Shown: in pieces, positions 56,749 to 64,000 of the stretch
Layout: each line of letters starts with the position of its first letter
How positions within the stretch are numbered: position 1 is the first letter of the stretch
Source of the DNA: Pseudomonas sp. RIT-562
Lineage (GTDB): Bacteria > Pseudomonadota > Gammaproteobacteria > Pseudomonadales > Pseudomonadaceae
Length of the DNA: 64,000 bases
NCBI RefSeq assembly: GCF_026241895.1
Contig: NZ_JAPJIV010000017.1
Coordinates: forward strand, 62,001-126,000
Reading direction: 5' to 3'
The notes under the pieces: generated by a model
The model's input: the letters and a program-made list of their open reading frames with translations, nothing else
Database searches by the model: none
What the model was told of the DNA's origin: nothing
Translations under genes and position numbers: made by a program

Positions 56749-57540
56749 TCAGCGCCCCTTGAAACTTGGGCTGCGTTTTTCCATGAATGCGCCGACGCCT
56801 TCACGGTAATCCTCGCTGCGCCCGGCCAGGCGCTGCAGGTCCTTTTCCAGCTCCAGTTGCTCGTCGAAGGAGTTGCTCATGCTCGCGTTCAGGCTGCGCT
56901 TGATCAACGCCAGGCCGTAGGTCGGCTGCGTGGCCAAGTGGCGTGCGAGGGTGAGGGCTTCGTTGCGCAACTCGGCGTCGTCCACCACGCGGTAGATCAG
57001 GCCCCATTGCTCGGCCTGCTCGGCGCTCAGGCGATTGCCGAGCAGGGCCAGGGCTTTGGCACGAGCCATGCCGACCAGGCGGGGCAGGGTCCAGGTGCCG
57101 CCGGAATCGGGGATCAGGCCGATCTTGCAGAAGGCCTGGATGAAGCTCGCCGAGCGTGCGGCAAGCACCAGATCGCAGGCCAGCGGAATATTGGCCCCGG
57201 CGCCAGCCGCCACGCCATTGACTGCGCAAATCACCGGCACCGGCAGGTCGCGCAGCTGGCGGATCAGCGGGTTGTAGAACTTCTCGATCGACTCGCCCAG
57301 GTCCGGCGCCACGCTGCCCGGCGCGACGTTGCGGTCGCTGAGGTCCTGCCCGGCGCAGAAGCCTCGACCTTCGCCGGTCAGCAGCAGTACGCGCACGTGC
57401 GGATTCTGCCGAACCTGCTTCAGCGCTTCTTTCACTTCGCCATGCATCTGTGCGTTGAAGCTGTTGAGCTGGTCTGGCCGATTGAGGCTGAGCAGGGCAA
57501 CACCCGCCTCGATGGAAAACAGGATGTGTTCGAAGTTCAT
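56749..57540 (-). CDS. paaG: PaaG, ring-opening isomerase (epoxide to oxepin-CoA)
   Basis: This 263-residue crotonase-fold protein converts the ring epoxide to oxepin-CoA. As in PaaG proteins, both hydratase Glu residues are absent (GAGANIPLACD and FCKIGL), while an Asp in GLIPDSGGTW sits at the isomerase position. It lies between paaF and paaH. Confidence 0.93.
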   Translation of the reverse strand: MNFEHILFSIEAGVALLSLNRPDQLNSFNAQMHGEVKEALKQVRQNPHVRVLLLTGEGRGFCAGQDLSDRNVAPGSVAPDLGESIEKFYNPLIRQLRDLPVPVICAVNGVAAGAGANIPLACDLVLAARSASFIQAFCKIGLIPDSGGTWTLPRLVGMARAKALALLGNRLSAEQAEQWGLIYRVVDDAELRNEALTLARHLATQPTYGLALIKRSLNASMSNSFDEQLELEKDLQRLAGRSEDYREGVGAFMEKRSPSFKGR

Positions 57541-57585
57541 GGTCGTGGCGCTCTCTGCGAGGTTCGAATTCGGGGATTGACCGGC

Positions 57586-58359
57586 TTACTCGCCGATGAA
57601 GGTCGGCTTACGCTTGTCCTGGAAGGCCTGGATGCCTTCGTCACGGTCGCGGGTGCCGGCCAGCACAGTGAAGGCGTGGCGCTCGAATCGCAGGCCGCTG
57701 GCCAGGTCCGTGTCCATCGCCTTGAGCAGCGCTTCCTTGGCCAGGCGCACCGCCAGCGGGGCCTTGGCGGCGATGGTGCGGGCAATGTGCAGGGCGCGTT
57801 CGACGGTGAACTCCGGCTGTGTCACTTCACTCACCAGCCCGGCCCGCTGCGCCTGGCGGGCATCGATTGCCTCGCCCGTCAGGACCATCTGCATCGCCAT
57901 GGATTTGCCCACGGCGCGCAGCAGACGTTGAGTGCCGCCGGCGCCGGGCATGATCCCCAGGTTGATTTCCGGCTGGCCGAACCGCGCGTCTTCACCGGCA
58001 ATGATGATGTCGGCGTGCATCGCCAGTTCACAGCCGCCGCCAAGGGCAAAGCCGTTGACGGCAGCGATCAGTGGTTTGTTGAAGCGGGTAATGGTCTGCC
58101 ATGAGGCCTGGCGCGGATCGTCAAGAATGCCCACCAGATTGCGCTCGGCCATTTCCTTGATGTCGGCGCCGGCGGCGAAGGCTTTGCGGCTGCCGGTCAG
58201 GACCACTACGCGGGTGTCGGCATCAGCCTGTGCGGCGAGCAATTCGTCGGCCAGTTCACCGAGCAATTCGGTGGTCAGGGCGTTCAGCGCTTGCGGGCGT
58301 TGCAGGGTAATCAGGCGGACGCCCGGCTCGATGAACTCGACAGCAAGGGTTAGAGGCAT
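57586..58359 (-). CDS. paaF: PaaF, 2,3-dehydroadipyl-CoA hydratase
   Basis: This 257-residue enoyl-CoA hydratase has both catalytic Glu residues, in ALGGGCELAMHAD and FGQPEINLG, and the oxyanion-hole stretch FAAGADIKEM. It hydrates 2,3-dehydroadipyl-CoA. The ATG at 58359 is chosen because GAGGG lies 8 bases before it; a GTG at 58374 is also in frame. It is the first gene of the paaFGHIJK operon. Confidence 0.92.
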   Translation of the reverse strand: MPLTLAVEFIEPGVRLITLQRPQALNALTTELLGELADELLAAQADADTRVVVLTGSRKAFAAGADIKEMAERNLVGILDDPRQASWQTITRFNKPLIAAVNGFALGGGCELAMHADIIIAGEDARFGQPEINLGIMPGAGGTQRLLRAVGKSMAMQMVLTGEAIDARQAQRAGLVSEVTQPEFTVERALHIARTIAAKAPLAVRLAKEALLKAMDTDLASGLRFERHAFTVLAGTRDRDEGIQAFQDKRKPTFIGE

Positions 58360-58451
58360 GGCAGATGCCCTCACGGTGCACGCTCGGCGGTGATGCCGGC
58401 TCGTTATTGGATCGGCACGGTAGGCCGGTTTTGCCGGAGTATACCTGTAAC

Positions 58452-58671
58452 GTGATACGTAAATGCAACTGCAAAATTGAAATAACGTGTCTTAATGGTG
58501 GTGATTTGCTTGTTCAACTGCGCCGGATCTTTTTCCAAGGCTCTCTAAAAATTACCGTAATTGCTGGCTTATAAGCCGATCAAGAGACCCTGTGTAGCGC
58601 CGATTGGTCGCTACTTTCCAAGTGATACGCTTTTTGCCTTTGTGCTTGCAAAAATGATGTGATACAAAATA
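58452..58671 (+). promoter_or_regulatory. Three candidate PaaX half-sites between paaF and paaY
   Basis: GTGATACGTAAAT (58452-58464), GTGATACGCTTTT (58622-58634) and GTGATACAAAATA (58659-58671) share GTGATAC followed by an A/T-rich tail. The first lies near the paaF start and the others near that of paaY. The 370-base gap 58360-58729 between these divergent genes holds nothing else that was recognised. Confidence 0.5.
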
Positions 58672-58729
58672 CCTCCATAACCGCATCGCTTTGCGATCAC
58701 GCCTTGTCACGTGCTTCAAGGAACGTCCC

Positions 58730-59326
58730 ATGACCTGCTACAGCCTCGATGGCCTGACCCCGGTGGTAGATCCCACTGCTTACGTACACCCTTCGGCGGT
58801 GTTGATCGGCGATGTAATCATCGGGCCGCATTGCTACGTCGGACCCTTGGCCAGCCTGCGCGGCGACTTCGGTCGGATCGTGCTGGAAGAGGGCGCCAAT
58901 GTGCAGGACACCTGCGTGATGCACGGTTTTCCTGAAAGCGACACGGTGGTCGAGCGCAATGGTCATATCGGCCACGGCGCGGTGTTGCACGGTTGTCGGA
59001 TCGGCGCCGATGCATTGGTGGGAATGAACGCGGTGGTGATGGACAACGCCCGGATTGGCCCGCGCTCCTTTGTCTCGGCGGCGGCATTTGTCAAAGCTGG
59101 ATTCGAGTGCGCGGAGCAGTCGCTGGTGATGGGCGCGCCAGCCGGTGTAAAGCGCCTGCTCAGCGATGAAGAGGTGGCATGGAAGCAGGCCGGTACCCGC
59201 GAATATCAGCAACTGGCCAAGCGCTGCCTGGAGCAGATGCAGGTGTGTGAGCCGTTGGCGCAACCGGAGCCCGAGCGCCGGCGCATCAGCGACAGCGGCC
59301 TGCGCCCCAAGAGCGCTCAACAATGA
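58730..59326 (+). CDS. paaY: PaaY, gamma-carbonic anhydrase-like hexapeptide protein
   Basis: This 198-residue left-handed beta-helix protein has hexapeptide repeats ([40 protein letters not shown]) and the gamma-CA type His residues ([17 protein letters not shown]). PaaY acts as a thioesterase in other bacteria and helps relieve inhibition by ring-1,2-epoxide side products. It is divergent from paaF and precedes paaX. Confidence 0.92.
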   Translation: MTCYSLDGLTPVVDPTAYVHPSAVLIGDVIIGPHCYVGPLASLRGDFGRIVLEEGANVQDTCVMHGFPESDTVVERNGHIGHGAVLHGCRIGADALVGMNAVVMDNARIGPRSFVSAAAFVKAGFECAEQSLVMGAPAGVKRLLSDEEVAWKQAGTREYQQLAKRCLEQMQVCEPLAQPEPERRRISDSGLRPKSAQQ

Positions 59327-59447
59327 CCGCCTTGCTAGCACCTGCCGCGGCCCCTGCTACAGTCCGGCGAACGCAGCCTTCGGCAGCTGCTACAGGGATT
59401 GCGTTTAAGTCGGTATATTCCTTTTCTTTTTTCTACCCGGTACGCCC

Positions 59448-60371
59448 ATGTCGTCCCTGATCCCCCTGAACCATCTGATTACCCGCTTCCAGGAACAGAC
59501 GCCAATTCGCGCCAGCTCCCTGATCATCACGTTGTATGGCGACGCCATCGAGCCCCATGGCGGAACGGTCTGGCTGGGTAGTCTGATCCAGTTGCTCGAG
59601 CCCATCGGGATCAACGAACGGCTGATTCGCACCTCGATCTTCCGCCTGACCAAGGAAGGCTGGTTGACCGCCGAGAAGGTCGGGCGGCGCAGTTACTACA
59701 GCCTGACCGGCACCGGTCGCCGGCGTTTCGACAAGGCCTTCAAGCGGGTCTACAGCTCAACCGTGCCGGCGTGGGACGGTTCCTGGAGCCTGGTGATGCT
59801 CACCCAGCTGACCCAGGACAAGCGCAAACAGGTGCGCGAAGAGCTCGAGTGGCAAGGTTATGGTGCGATCTCGCCGGCAGTGCTGGCCTGCCCGCGCAGC
59901 GACCGGAGTGATCTGAACGCCACTTTGATAGATCTGGGCGCCCAGGAAGAAACCATCGTCTTCGAGACCACGGCCCAGGACGTACTGGCCTCCAAGGCCC
60001 TGCGCCTGCAGGTGCGCGAGAGCTGGAACATCGAAGAGCTGGCGACCCACTACAGCGAGTTCATCCAGCTGTTCCGGCCGCTCTGGCAGGCGCTGCGCGA
60101 GCAGGAAAACCTGCAGCCTGCAGACTGCTTCCTGGCACGCGTCCTGCTTATTCACGAGTACCGCAAACTGCTGTTGCGCGACCCTCAGCTGCCGGACGAA
60201 TTGCTCCCCGGTGATTGGGAAGGCCGCGCCGCACGCCAGCTGTGCCGCAACATTTACCGCCTGATTTACGCCAAGGCCGAGGAGTGGCTAAACACTGCGC
60301 TGGAAACTGCCGATGGACCGTTGCCCGACGTTGGCGAAAGTTTCTATCGGCGCTTTGGCGGGTTGAAATAA
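59448..60371 (+). CDS. paaX: PaaX, repressor of the paa genes
   Basis: This 307-residue regulator has the PaaX N-terminal winged helix (LIITLYGDAIEPHGGTVWLG, then RLIRTSIFRLTKEGWL at about 45-65) and a C-terminal effector domain. PaaX represses paa transcription and is released by phenylacetyl-CoA. It follows paaY on the same strand with a 121-base gap. Sites are proposed before paaA, paaF and paaY. Confidence 0.93.
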   Translation: MSSLIPLNHLITRFQEQTPIRASSLIITLYGDAIEPHGGTVWLGSLIQLLEPIGINERLIRTSIFRLTKEGWLTAEKVGRRSYYSLTGTGRRRFDKAFKRVYSSTVPAWDGSWSLVMLTQLTQDKRKQVREELEWQGYGAISPAVLACPRSDRSDLNATLIDLGAQEETIVFETTAQDVLASKALRLQVRESWNIEELATHYSEFIQLFRPLWQALREQENLQPADCFLARVLLIHEYRKLLLRDPQLPDELLPGDWEGRAARQLCRNIYRLIYAKAEEWLNTALETADGPLPDVGESFYRRFGGLK

Positions 60372-60455
60372 CCCACCAAAGCCCGGGAGCGTGACGGTCA
60401 GGGAGGAGCCGTGGATTGGCGTGGATAATAAAAACAAGCCTGCGTGAGGCCCCAC

Positions 60456-61370
60456 ATGATTTCTTCGATTGCACAGCGCCGTGACGGGTTCGACCAGTGG
60501 ATTCAGCAGATCAACCAGATCTGCGGTGCCTTTAATGCGCAACCGCTGGGCAGCGACTTTGCCGGCCAGATCACGGAACACCAGGACGGCGCCCTGAAGA
60601 CCAGTTTTGTCGATGTGTGCCAGGCGCGGTTGTATCGCACTCCACTGGAAGTCGCGGCGGGCGAGGGTGGCAAATACTTTGCAGTGTTCCAGCTCGACGG
60701 CACCGCCGGCATGGCCCAGGACGACAACAAGGTGCTGTTGTCGGCCGGTGACATCACGCTGATCGACGCCTCGCGCCCCAGCGACTTCACCTACAGCGAG
60801 AACTCCCGGCAGTTGTCGCTGATCTTGCCGGCGCAACTGGTCGAGCAGACCTTGCGCTTTAATCAGGTGCGCTGCGGCCACCGGATCGCCGCAAGCTCGC
60901 CGATCGCCATGTTGTCCCGCCAACTGATACTCGACGCCACCCGCCAGAAGTGCCTGAGCCGCGCGGAAAGCGAAGCGACCCTGGAAGCGATTGTCAGCCT
61001 GCTGCGCCCGGCGATCAGCCACACCGATGAGTGCGCGGATATCCACGAGCGCACCTTTCGCCGAACCCTGGGCTTTATCGACGAGCACATCCGTTCCGAG
61101 GAGCTGTGCCCTGAATGGCTGGCGCGGGAAGTCGGCATGTCGACTCGCGGGTTGTACCGGATGTTCGCCAGGAAAGGCCTGGTGGTGGCGCGGTACATCA
61201 AGAACCGACGTCTGGATTTGTGCGCAGAATCGTTGCGCCAGTCGCGGTCTGAGCAGAAATTATCGGTGCTGGGGTACTCCTGGGGGTTTTCCGATTCCAG
61301 CTATTTTTCGACGGCGTTCAAATCACGCTTCGGCATTTCACCGGGTGAGTACCGCAAGCAGTACGCCTGA
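60456..61370 (+). CDS. feaR: FeaR-like AraC-family activator
   Basis: This 304-residue protein ends in an AraC/XylS double helix-turn-helix (about 205-300: CPEWLAREVGMSTRGLYRMF, then GYSWGFSDSSYFSTAFKSRF). The N-terminal part fits FeaR/cupin-like AraC regulators (FAVFQLDGTAGMAQDDN). FeaR activates tynA and feaB in E. coli. Here the gene sits next to tynA, in convergent orientation with a REP pair between. A GAGG site precedes the ATG at 60456. Confidence 0.88.
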   Translation: MISSIAQRRDGFDQWIQQINQICGAFNAQPLGSDFAGQITEHQDGALKTSFVDVCQARLYRTPLEVAAGEGGKYFAVFQLDGTAGMAQDDNKVLLSAGDITLIDASRPSDFTYSENSRQLSLILPAQLVEQTLRFNQVRCGHRIAASSPIAMLSRQLILDATRQKCLSRAESEATLEAIVSLLRPAISHTDECADIHERTFRRTLGFIDEHIRSEELCPEWLAREVGMSTRGLYRMFARKGLVVARYIKNRRLDLCAESLRQSRSEQKLSVLGYSWGFSDSSYFSTAFKSRFGISPGEYRKQYA

Positions 61371-61383
61371 ATGGGAGCTTTTT

Positions 61384-61452
61384 TGTAGGAGCCCGGATTG
61401 CCGGCGATGGCGTCCCGGAGATTGCCATCGCCGGCAAGCCGGGCTCCTACAG
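61384..61452. repeat. Inverted REP pair between feaR and tynA
   Basis: TGTAGGAGCCCGGATTGCCG at 61384 is mirrored by CGGCAAGCCGGGCTCCTACA ending near 61451. It lies between the convergent ends of the two genes and could serve as a shared transcript end. Confidence 0.85.
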
Positions 61453-61478
61453 GTTGTGTGTCCGGCATTCATCCGCAT

Positions 61479-63764
61479 TCATTTAACGTTGAGATTCAAC
61501 GTCGGCGTTTCATCAAAGAAATTCCACGGCTTGAGCAACACGTGCACCCACTCGGTCGGCATGATCGGCCACTCTTCCGCACGGGCGATGTGGGTGGTGC
61601 CGGTGGTCAGCCAGACCACGTTGTCGGTGTTGTCGATGGCCTGGTTGTCCTGGGTGAACTGCCCCAACCCCGAGTCCCTGTCCGAGCGGTTCGGGTACTT
61701 GCCTTCGGGGTATTTTTCGTTTGGGTTGTAACGTGTGACCCAAAGCTGCTTGTCCATGAAACTCAGGCGGTGATACAGCCATTCGTCCTTGGCGAAATTG
61801 GCCCCCTTGGCCACCGGGTGAGTGCCGCCTGCATACGGAATCAGCTGGTACGAAACTGGATTGCCGACCTTGTTTTCCTTGCTGAAGTTGCTCAGCAGGC
61901 GAACGGTGGAGGGGTCGAATTTCTGTGCTGCCTGCTGCTCGGTGGCGACCACTTGCTGTTCAGTCTGCATGGTGCTGGTGCGCGGCCCACCCCGGTCGTT
62001 TGACGCCACCACCGGGTTCACCTCAACCAGTGAATTGTTCTCGCCATCTACATCCAGGTCCAGGCGGAAGTTGTAGATGTGCTGGTGGGTAGTACCCACT
62101 ATGTTGTGGTCCAGCAGCGTGCCGTAGCGGGTATCTTCCTTGGCCGTGGCGTCGCGCATGGTGCTGGATTTCACCCCCTTGACCGCCTCGATCCCGGTGG
62201 CGCCGGCATCGATGCCGATCGTGCCGTTCTGCTGGAAAACCCAGTCGAAAATGTAGTCGTAGTTGCCAACGGTACTGATCCAGCGCACCACCAATTCGCG
62301 GCGCTCGGTGCTGAGGTTGGGTTGGCCCATCTCCTGGTGTTTGTATTCCGGGCCGGCGTAGCGCTCGAAGATTGCCATGGCCCGCGGCACAGTGGTGGGT
62401 TTGCCGGTGTAGTCGGCGAGGGTGGCGTCCAGCAGCACGGCATTCGCCGGCGCGTCCTTGCCCCGGGCGATCGGCGAGGTCAGGGTGCCCATGCCGTAAT
62501 CGCCGGAGTCCAGGTAGGCCTTGAAGTACCAGCCACCGTCGGGATCGCCGTAGGGCACGATCATGCCGCCCAGGGAACCTTCATACATGACTTTGCGTTT
62601 TGTGCCCTTGTCGTCGTAGGTAACCGTCGACAGGATAGGACCCACCCGTGAGTCGAGGCGCAGGTGAAAGTCCCAGTTCTGCCAGTGAATGCTGTTGCCG
62701 GTGATGGTGTAGTTCTTGCCCTCGGGCTCGCTGATGTCCAGCGGCTTGACGGCTACCCCCGAGCGTCCTCGCCCGTCATAAGGGGTGGGTTTCATGGGCA
62801 CCGGGATCACGCCGCCGTCTTCGATCCTGATCAGCTTTTTCTGTTCCAGATCGACGACCGCGACCAGGCCTTCGATGGGATGGCTCCAGTAGTTGCCGTC
62901 GCCGACATTCAGGTAACTGACGATCTTCAGCAGGCGCTTGTCCTGCGCCAGGCCGTCCTTGCCGTCGAAGTAACCCACGGTCAAGGGAGTCGCCACGACC
63001 TTTTTCACATCGTCGATGCCACGCTTGGCCAGGGCCTCGGCGTACTCGGGGCTGGCCTCGATGGCCGCCTGCACGGTGGCAAAGTCATCCAGCAGGACCA
63101 TGCCATGGGCGCCTTCCACCGGTTGCCAGGACTGGATGGCGCGACTGTCGAGATCGATCAGCGCTTCGATAACGTGTTTGCCATCCAGTACCACGACGTT
63201 GGCCTGGCGCGGTTGCGCGACCGCCTGACCGCTGAGGGCAAAGTTCCAGGCCTGATCTTTCGGCGGCTCGTGGATGGACACTTCGGTGAAACGAAAGCCG
63301 GGCTTGTAGTGATCGGACTGTTTGACGGTCTCTACCGCCCGGGTGATTTCATCAGCGCTCAGGGGGTTGAGCGGGTTGGGGCGAGTCTCGACCACGAATG
63401 TCTTGTCCAGGCCGGACTGGAATACCTGGTTGATGAAGTCTGTGGACATGTAAGCCGTGTTGCCCTTGAACACCACCGGCACCGTCAGTTCGATGCGCTT
63501 GCCGTTGAGCATCGCCACCTTGCTGTCCGGCTTGACCTTGAGGTAGATGCCGTCGCGGGCGATCACGAACAGGTTGGCATAGTCGTCCCACTTCACCGTG
63601 GCGCCAAATTCCTCAAGCCCCGCCTGCAGCGGCACCATGTCGGCATGCCCGCCGTGGGCGCTGGCCTGGGAAATCCAGCCGGGCAGGCACGCAGTGCTGA
63701 TGGCGACGGCCAGCGCGAGTCGGGCCAGGGCGGTTTTTTTCGGTGACGCAGTGGAGGTGAACAT
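61479..63764 (-). CDS. tynA: Periplasmic copper amine oxidase TynA
   Basis: This 761-residue primary amine oxidase oxidises tyramine and phenylethylamine to aldehydes with release of ammonia and hydrogen peroxide. The topaquinone site NYDY is at about residues 501-504 (Y502), copper ligands in HQHIYNFRLD, and a late His in EWVHVLLKPW. A signal sequence (about 1-36, ending SQASA-HGGH) and N-terminal amine-oxidase domains precede the catalytic domain. The ATG at 63764 follows GGAGG-type sequence (GAGGTGAAC is the ribosome site on the other strand context) and gives the best signal peptide. Confidence 0.93.
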   Translation of the reverse strand: MFTSTASPKKTALARLALAVAISTACLPGWISQASAHGGHADMVPLQAGLEEFGATVKWDDYANLFVIARDGIYLKVKPDSKVAMLNGKRIELTVPVVFKGNTAYMSTDFINQVFQSGLDKTFVVETRPNPLNPLSADEITRAVETVKQSDHYKPGFRFTEVSIHEPPKDQAWNFALSGQAVAQPRQANVVVLDGKHVIEALIDLDSRAIQSWQPVEGAHGMVLLDDFATVQAAIEASPEYAEALAKRGIDDVKKVVATPLTVGYFDGKDGLAQDKRLLKIVSYLNVGDGNYWSHPIEGLVAVVDLEQKKLIRIEDGGVIPVPMKPTPYDGRGRSGVAVKPLDISEPEGKNYTITGNSIHWQNWDFHLRLDSRVGPILSTVTYDDKGTKRKVMYEGSLGGMIVPYGDPDGGWYFKAYLDSGDYGMGTLTSPIARGKDAPANAVLLDATLADYTGKPTTVPRAMAIFERYAGPEYKHQEMGQPNLSTERRELVVRWISTVGNYDYIFDWVFQQNGTIGIDAGATGIEAVKGVKSSTMRDATAKEDTRYGTLLDHNIVGTTHQHIYNFRLDLDVDGENNSLVEVNPVVASNDRGGPRTSTMQTEQQVVATEQQAAQKFDPSTVRLLSNFSKENKVGNPVSYQLIPYAGGTHPVAKGANFAKDEWLYHRLSFMDKQLWVTRYNPNEKYPEGKYPNRSDRDSGLGQFTQDNQAIDNTDNVVWLTTGTTHIARAEEWPIMPTEWVHVLLKPWNFFDETPTLNLNVK

Positions 63765-64000
63765 GGCGAATTCCTTGGGGACAGCAGGTGACCGGCATAC
63801 CTGCACTTTGCTACAGCCAGCGAAAGGCTTCTTGTGTTTTCCTGCCAGAATCCTTTGGCTGGTTGCCTAGATCATTTTTCCGTCTCCTGATCGATGGTCA
63901 GGGTGTTTGTGTAGTTTTTTATGAGGTCCGTTCCAAGGCCCGGGGATAGCCAAAGCTAATGTCGATGGCAACCTGGCCACGCTGGTGTCACTCCGTTACG
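63765..64000. other. Upstream region of tynA, no gene seen
   Basis: These 236 bases upstream of tynA contain its promoter region. No open frame with family features and no clear dyad was found. The next gene lies outside the window. Confidence 0.6.

Noticed and set aside
56314-58104. 596-codon plus-strand frame opposite paaH, paaG and paaF
   Set aside because: Antisense to three well-supported genes and without recognisable features.

Overview
The window reads as chromosome of a fluorescent Pseudomonas of the P. fluorescens group. It carries pyoverdine genes in the arrangement known from fluorescent pseudomonads, many short REP/REPIN-type palindromes built on GTAGGAG/GTGGGAG ... CTCGCGATG, a complete phenylacetate (paa) catabolic cluster, and high-GC coding sequence throughout except one AT-rich patch at about 34.3-36.2 kb. 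No rRNA, tRNA, CRISPR array, prophage or insertion sequence was seen.

Region 1 (1-8.6 kb) is pyoverdine maturation, export and control: pvdP (tyrosinase), the divergent export operon pvdR-pvdT-opmQ, the ECF sigma gene fpvI and pvdA (ornithine hydroxylase). Exact PvdS-type iron-starvation boxes (TAAAT-N16-CGT) lie before pvdR and pvdA, and a moderate Fur-box match lies before fpvI. The anti-sigma gene fpvR, which sits between fpvI and pvdR in P. aeruginosa, is absent here.

Region 2 (8.9-19.0 kb) is a Roc/BvgAS-like signalling block. Two LuxR-type response regulators are each followed directly by a giant periplasmic-sensing hybrid kinase. Between the pairs lie a RocR-like receiver-EAL protein and a small receiver domain whose phospho-acceptor Asp is replaced by Asn. 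Two identical 16-bp palindromic sites exactly 21 bp apart precede the RocR-like gene and resemble BvgA heptad sites.

Region 3 (19.0-27.5 kb) holds repeats, a LysR regulator divergent from a pirin and a YcaC-type hydrolase, an MscS-type channel fused to a cyclic-nucleotide-binding domain, an AhpD-like protein, a decayed DinJ-YafQ toxin-antitoxin pair with frameshifts in both genes, and an EmrAB-type efflux operon.

Region 4 (27.7-36.6 kb) holds a two-partner secretion pair (TpsB plus a rather short TpsA without a visible toxin end), a gene remnant, and an AT-rich island with an XRE regulator overlapping a VUT-family transporter gene, then a DUF6124-type protein.

Region 5 (36.9-42.5 kb) holds a thiolase and crotonase pair, and a polyamine-type binding protein with a class III aminotransferase and a LuxR-type regulator.

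Region 6 (42.6-63.8 kb) is aromatic amine and phenylacetate catabolism. paaFGHIJK ends at a clear terminator. paaABCDE, a DUF485-permease pair and paaZ form a second block. A 1.6-kb repeat island, with five 120-bp tandem copies and a large inverted repeat, separates the two. paaY, paaX, a FeaR-like AraC regulator and the copper amine oxidase tynA follow. Amine oxidase would make phenylacetaldehyde, its oxidation would give phenylacetate, PaaK activates it, PaaABCDE epoxidises it, PaaG/PaaZ open the ring, and PaaFHJ with thiolase finish beta-oxidation. A shared motif (GYGATAC...) before paaA, paaF and paaY is a candidate PaaX operator.
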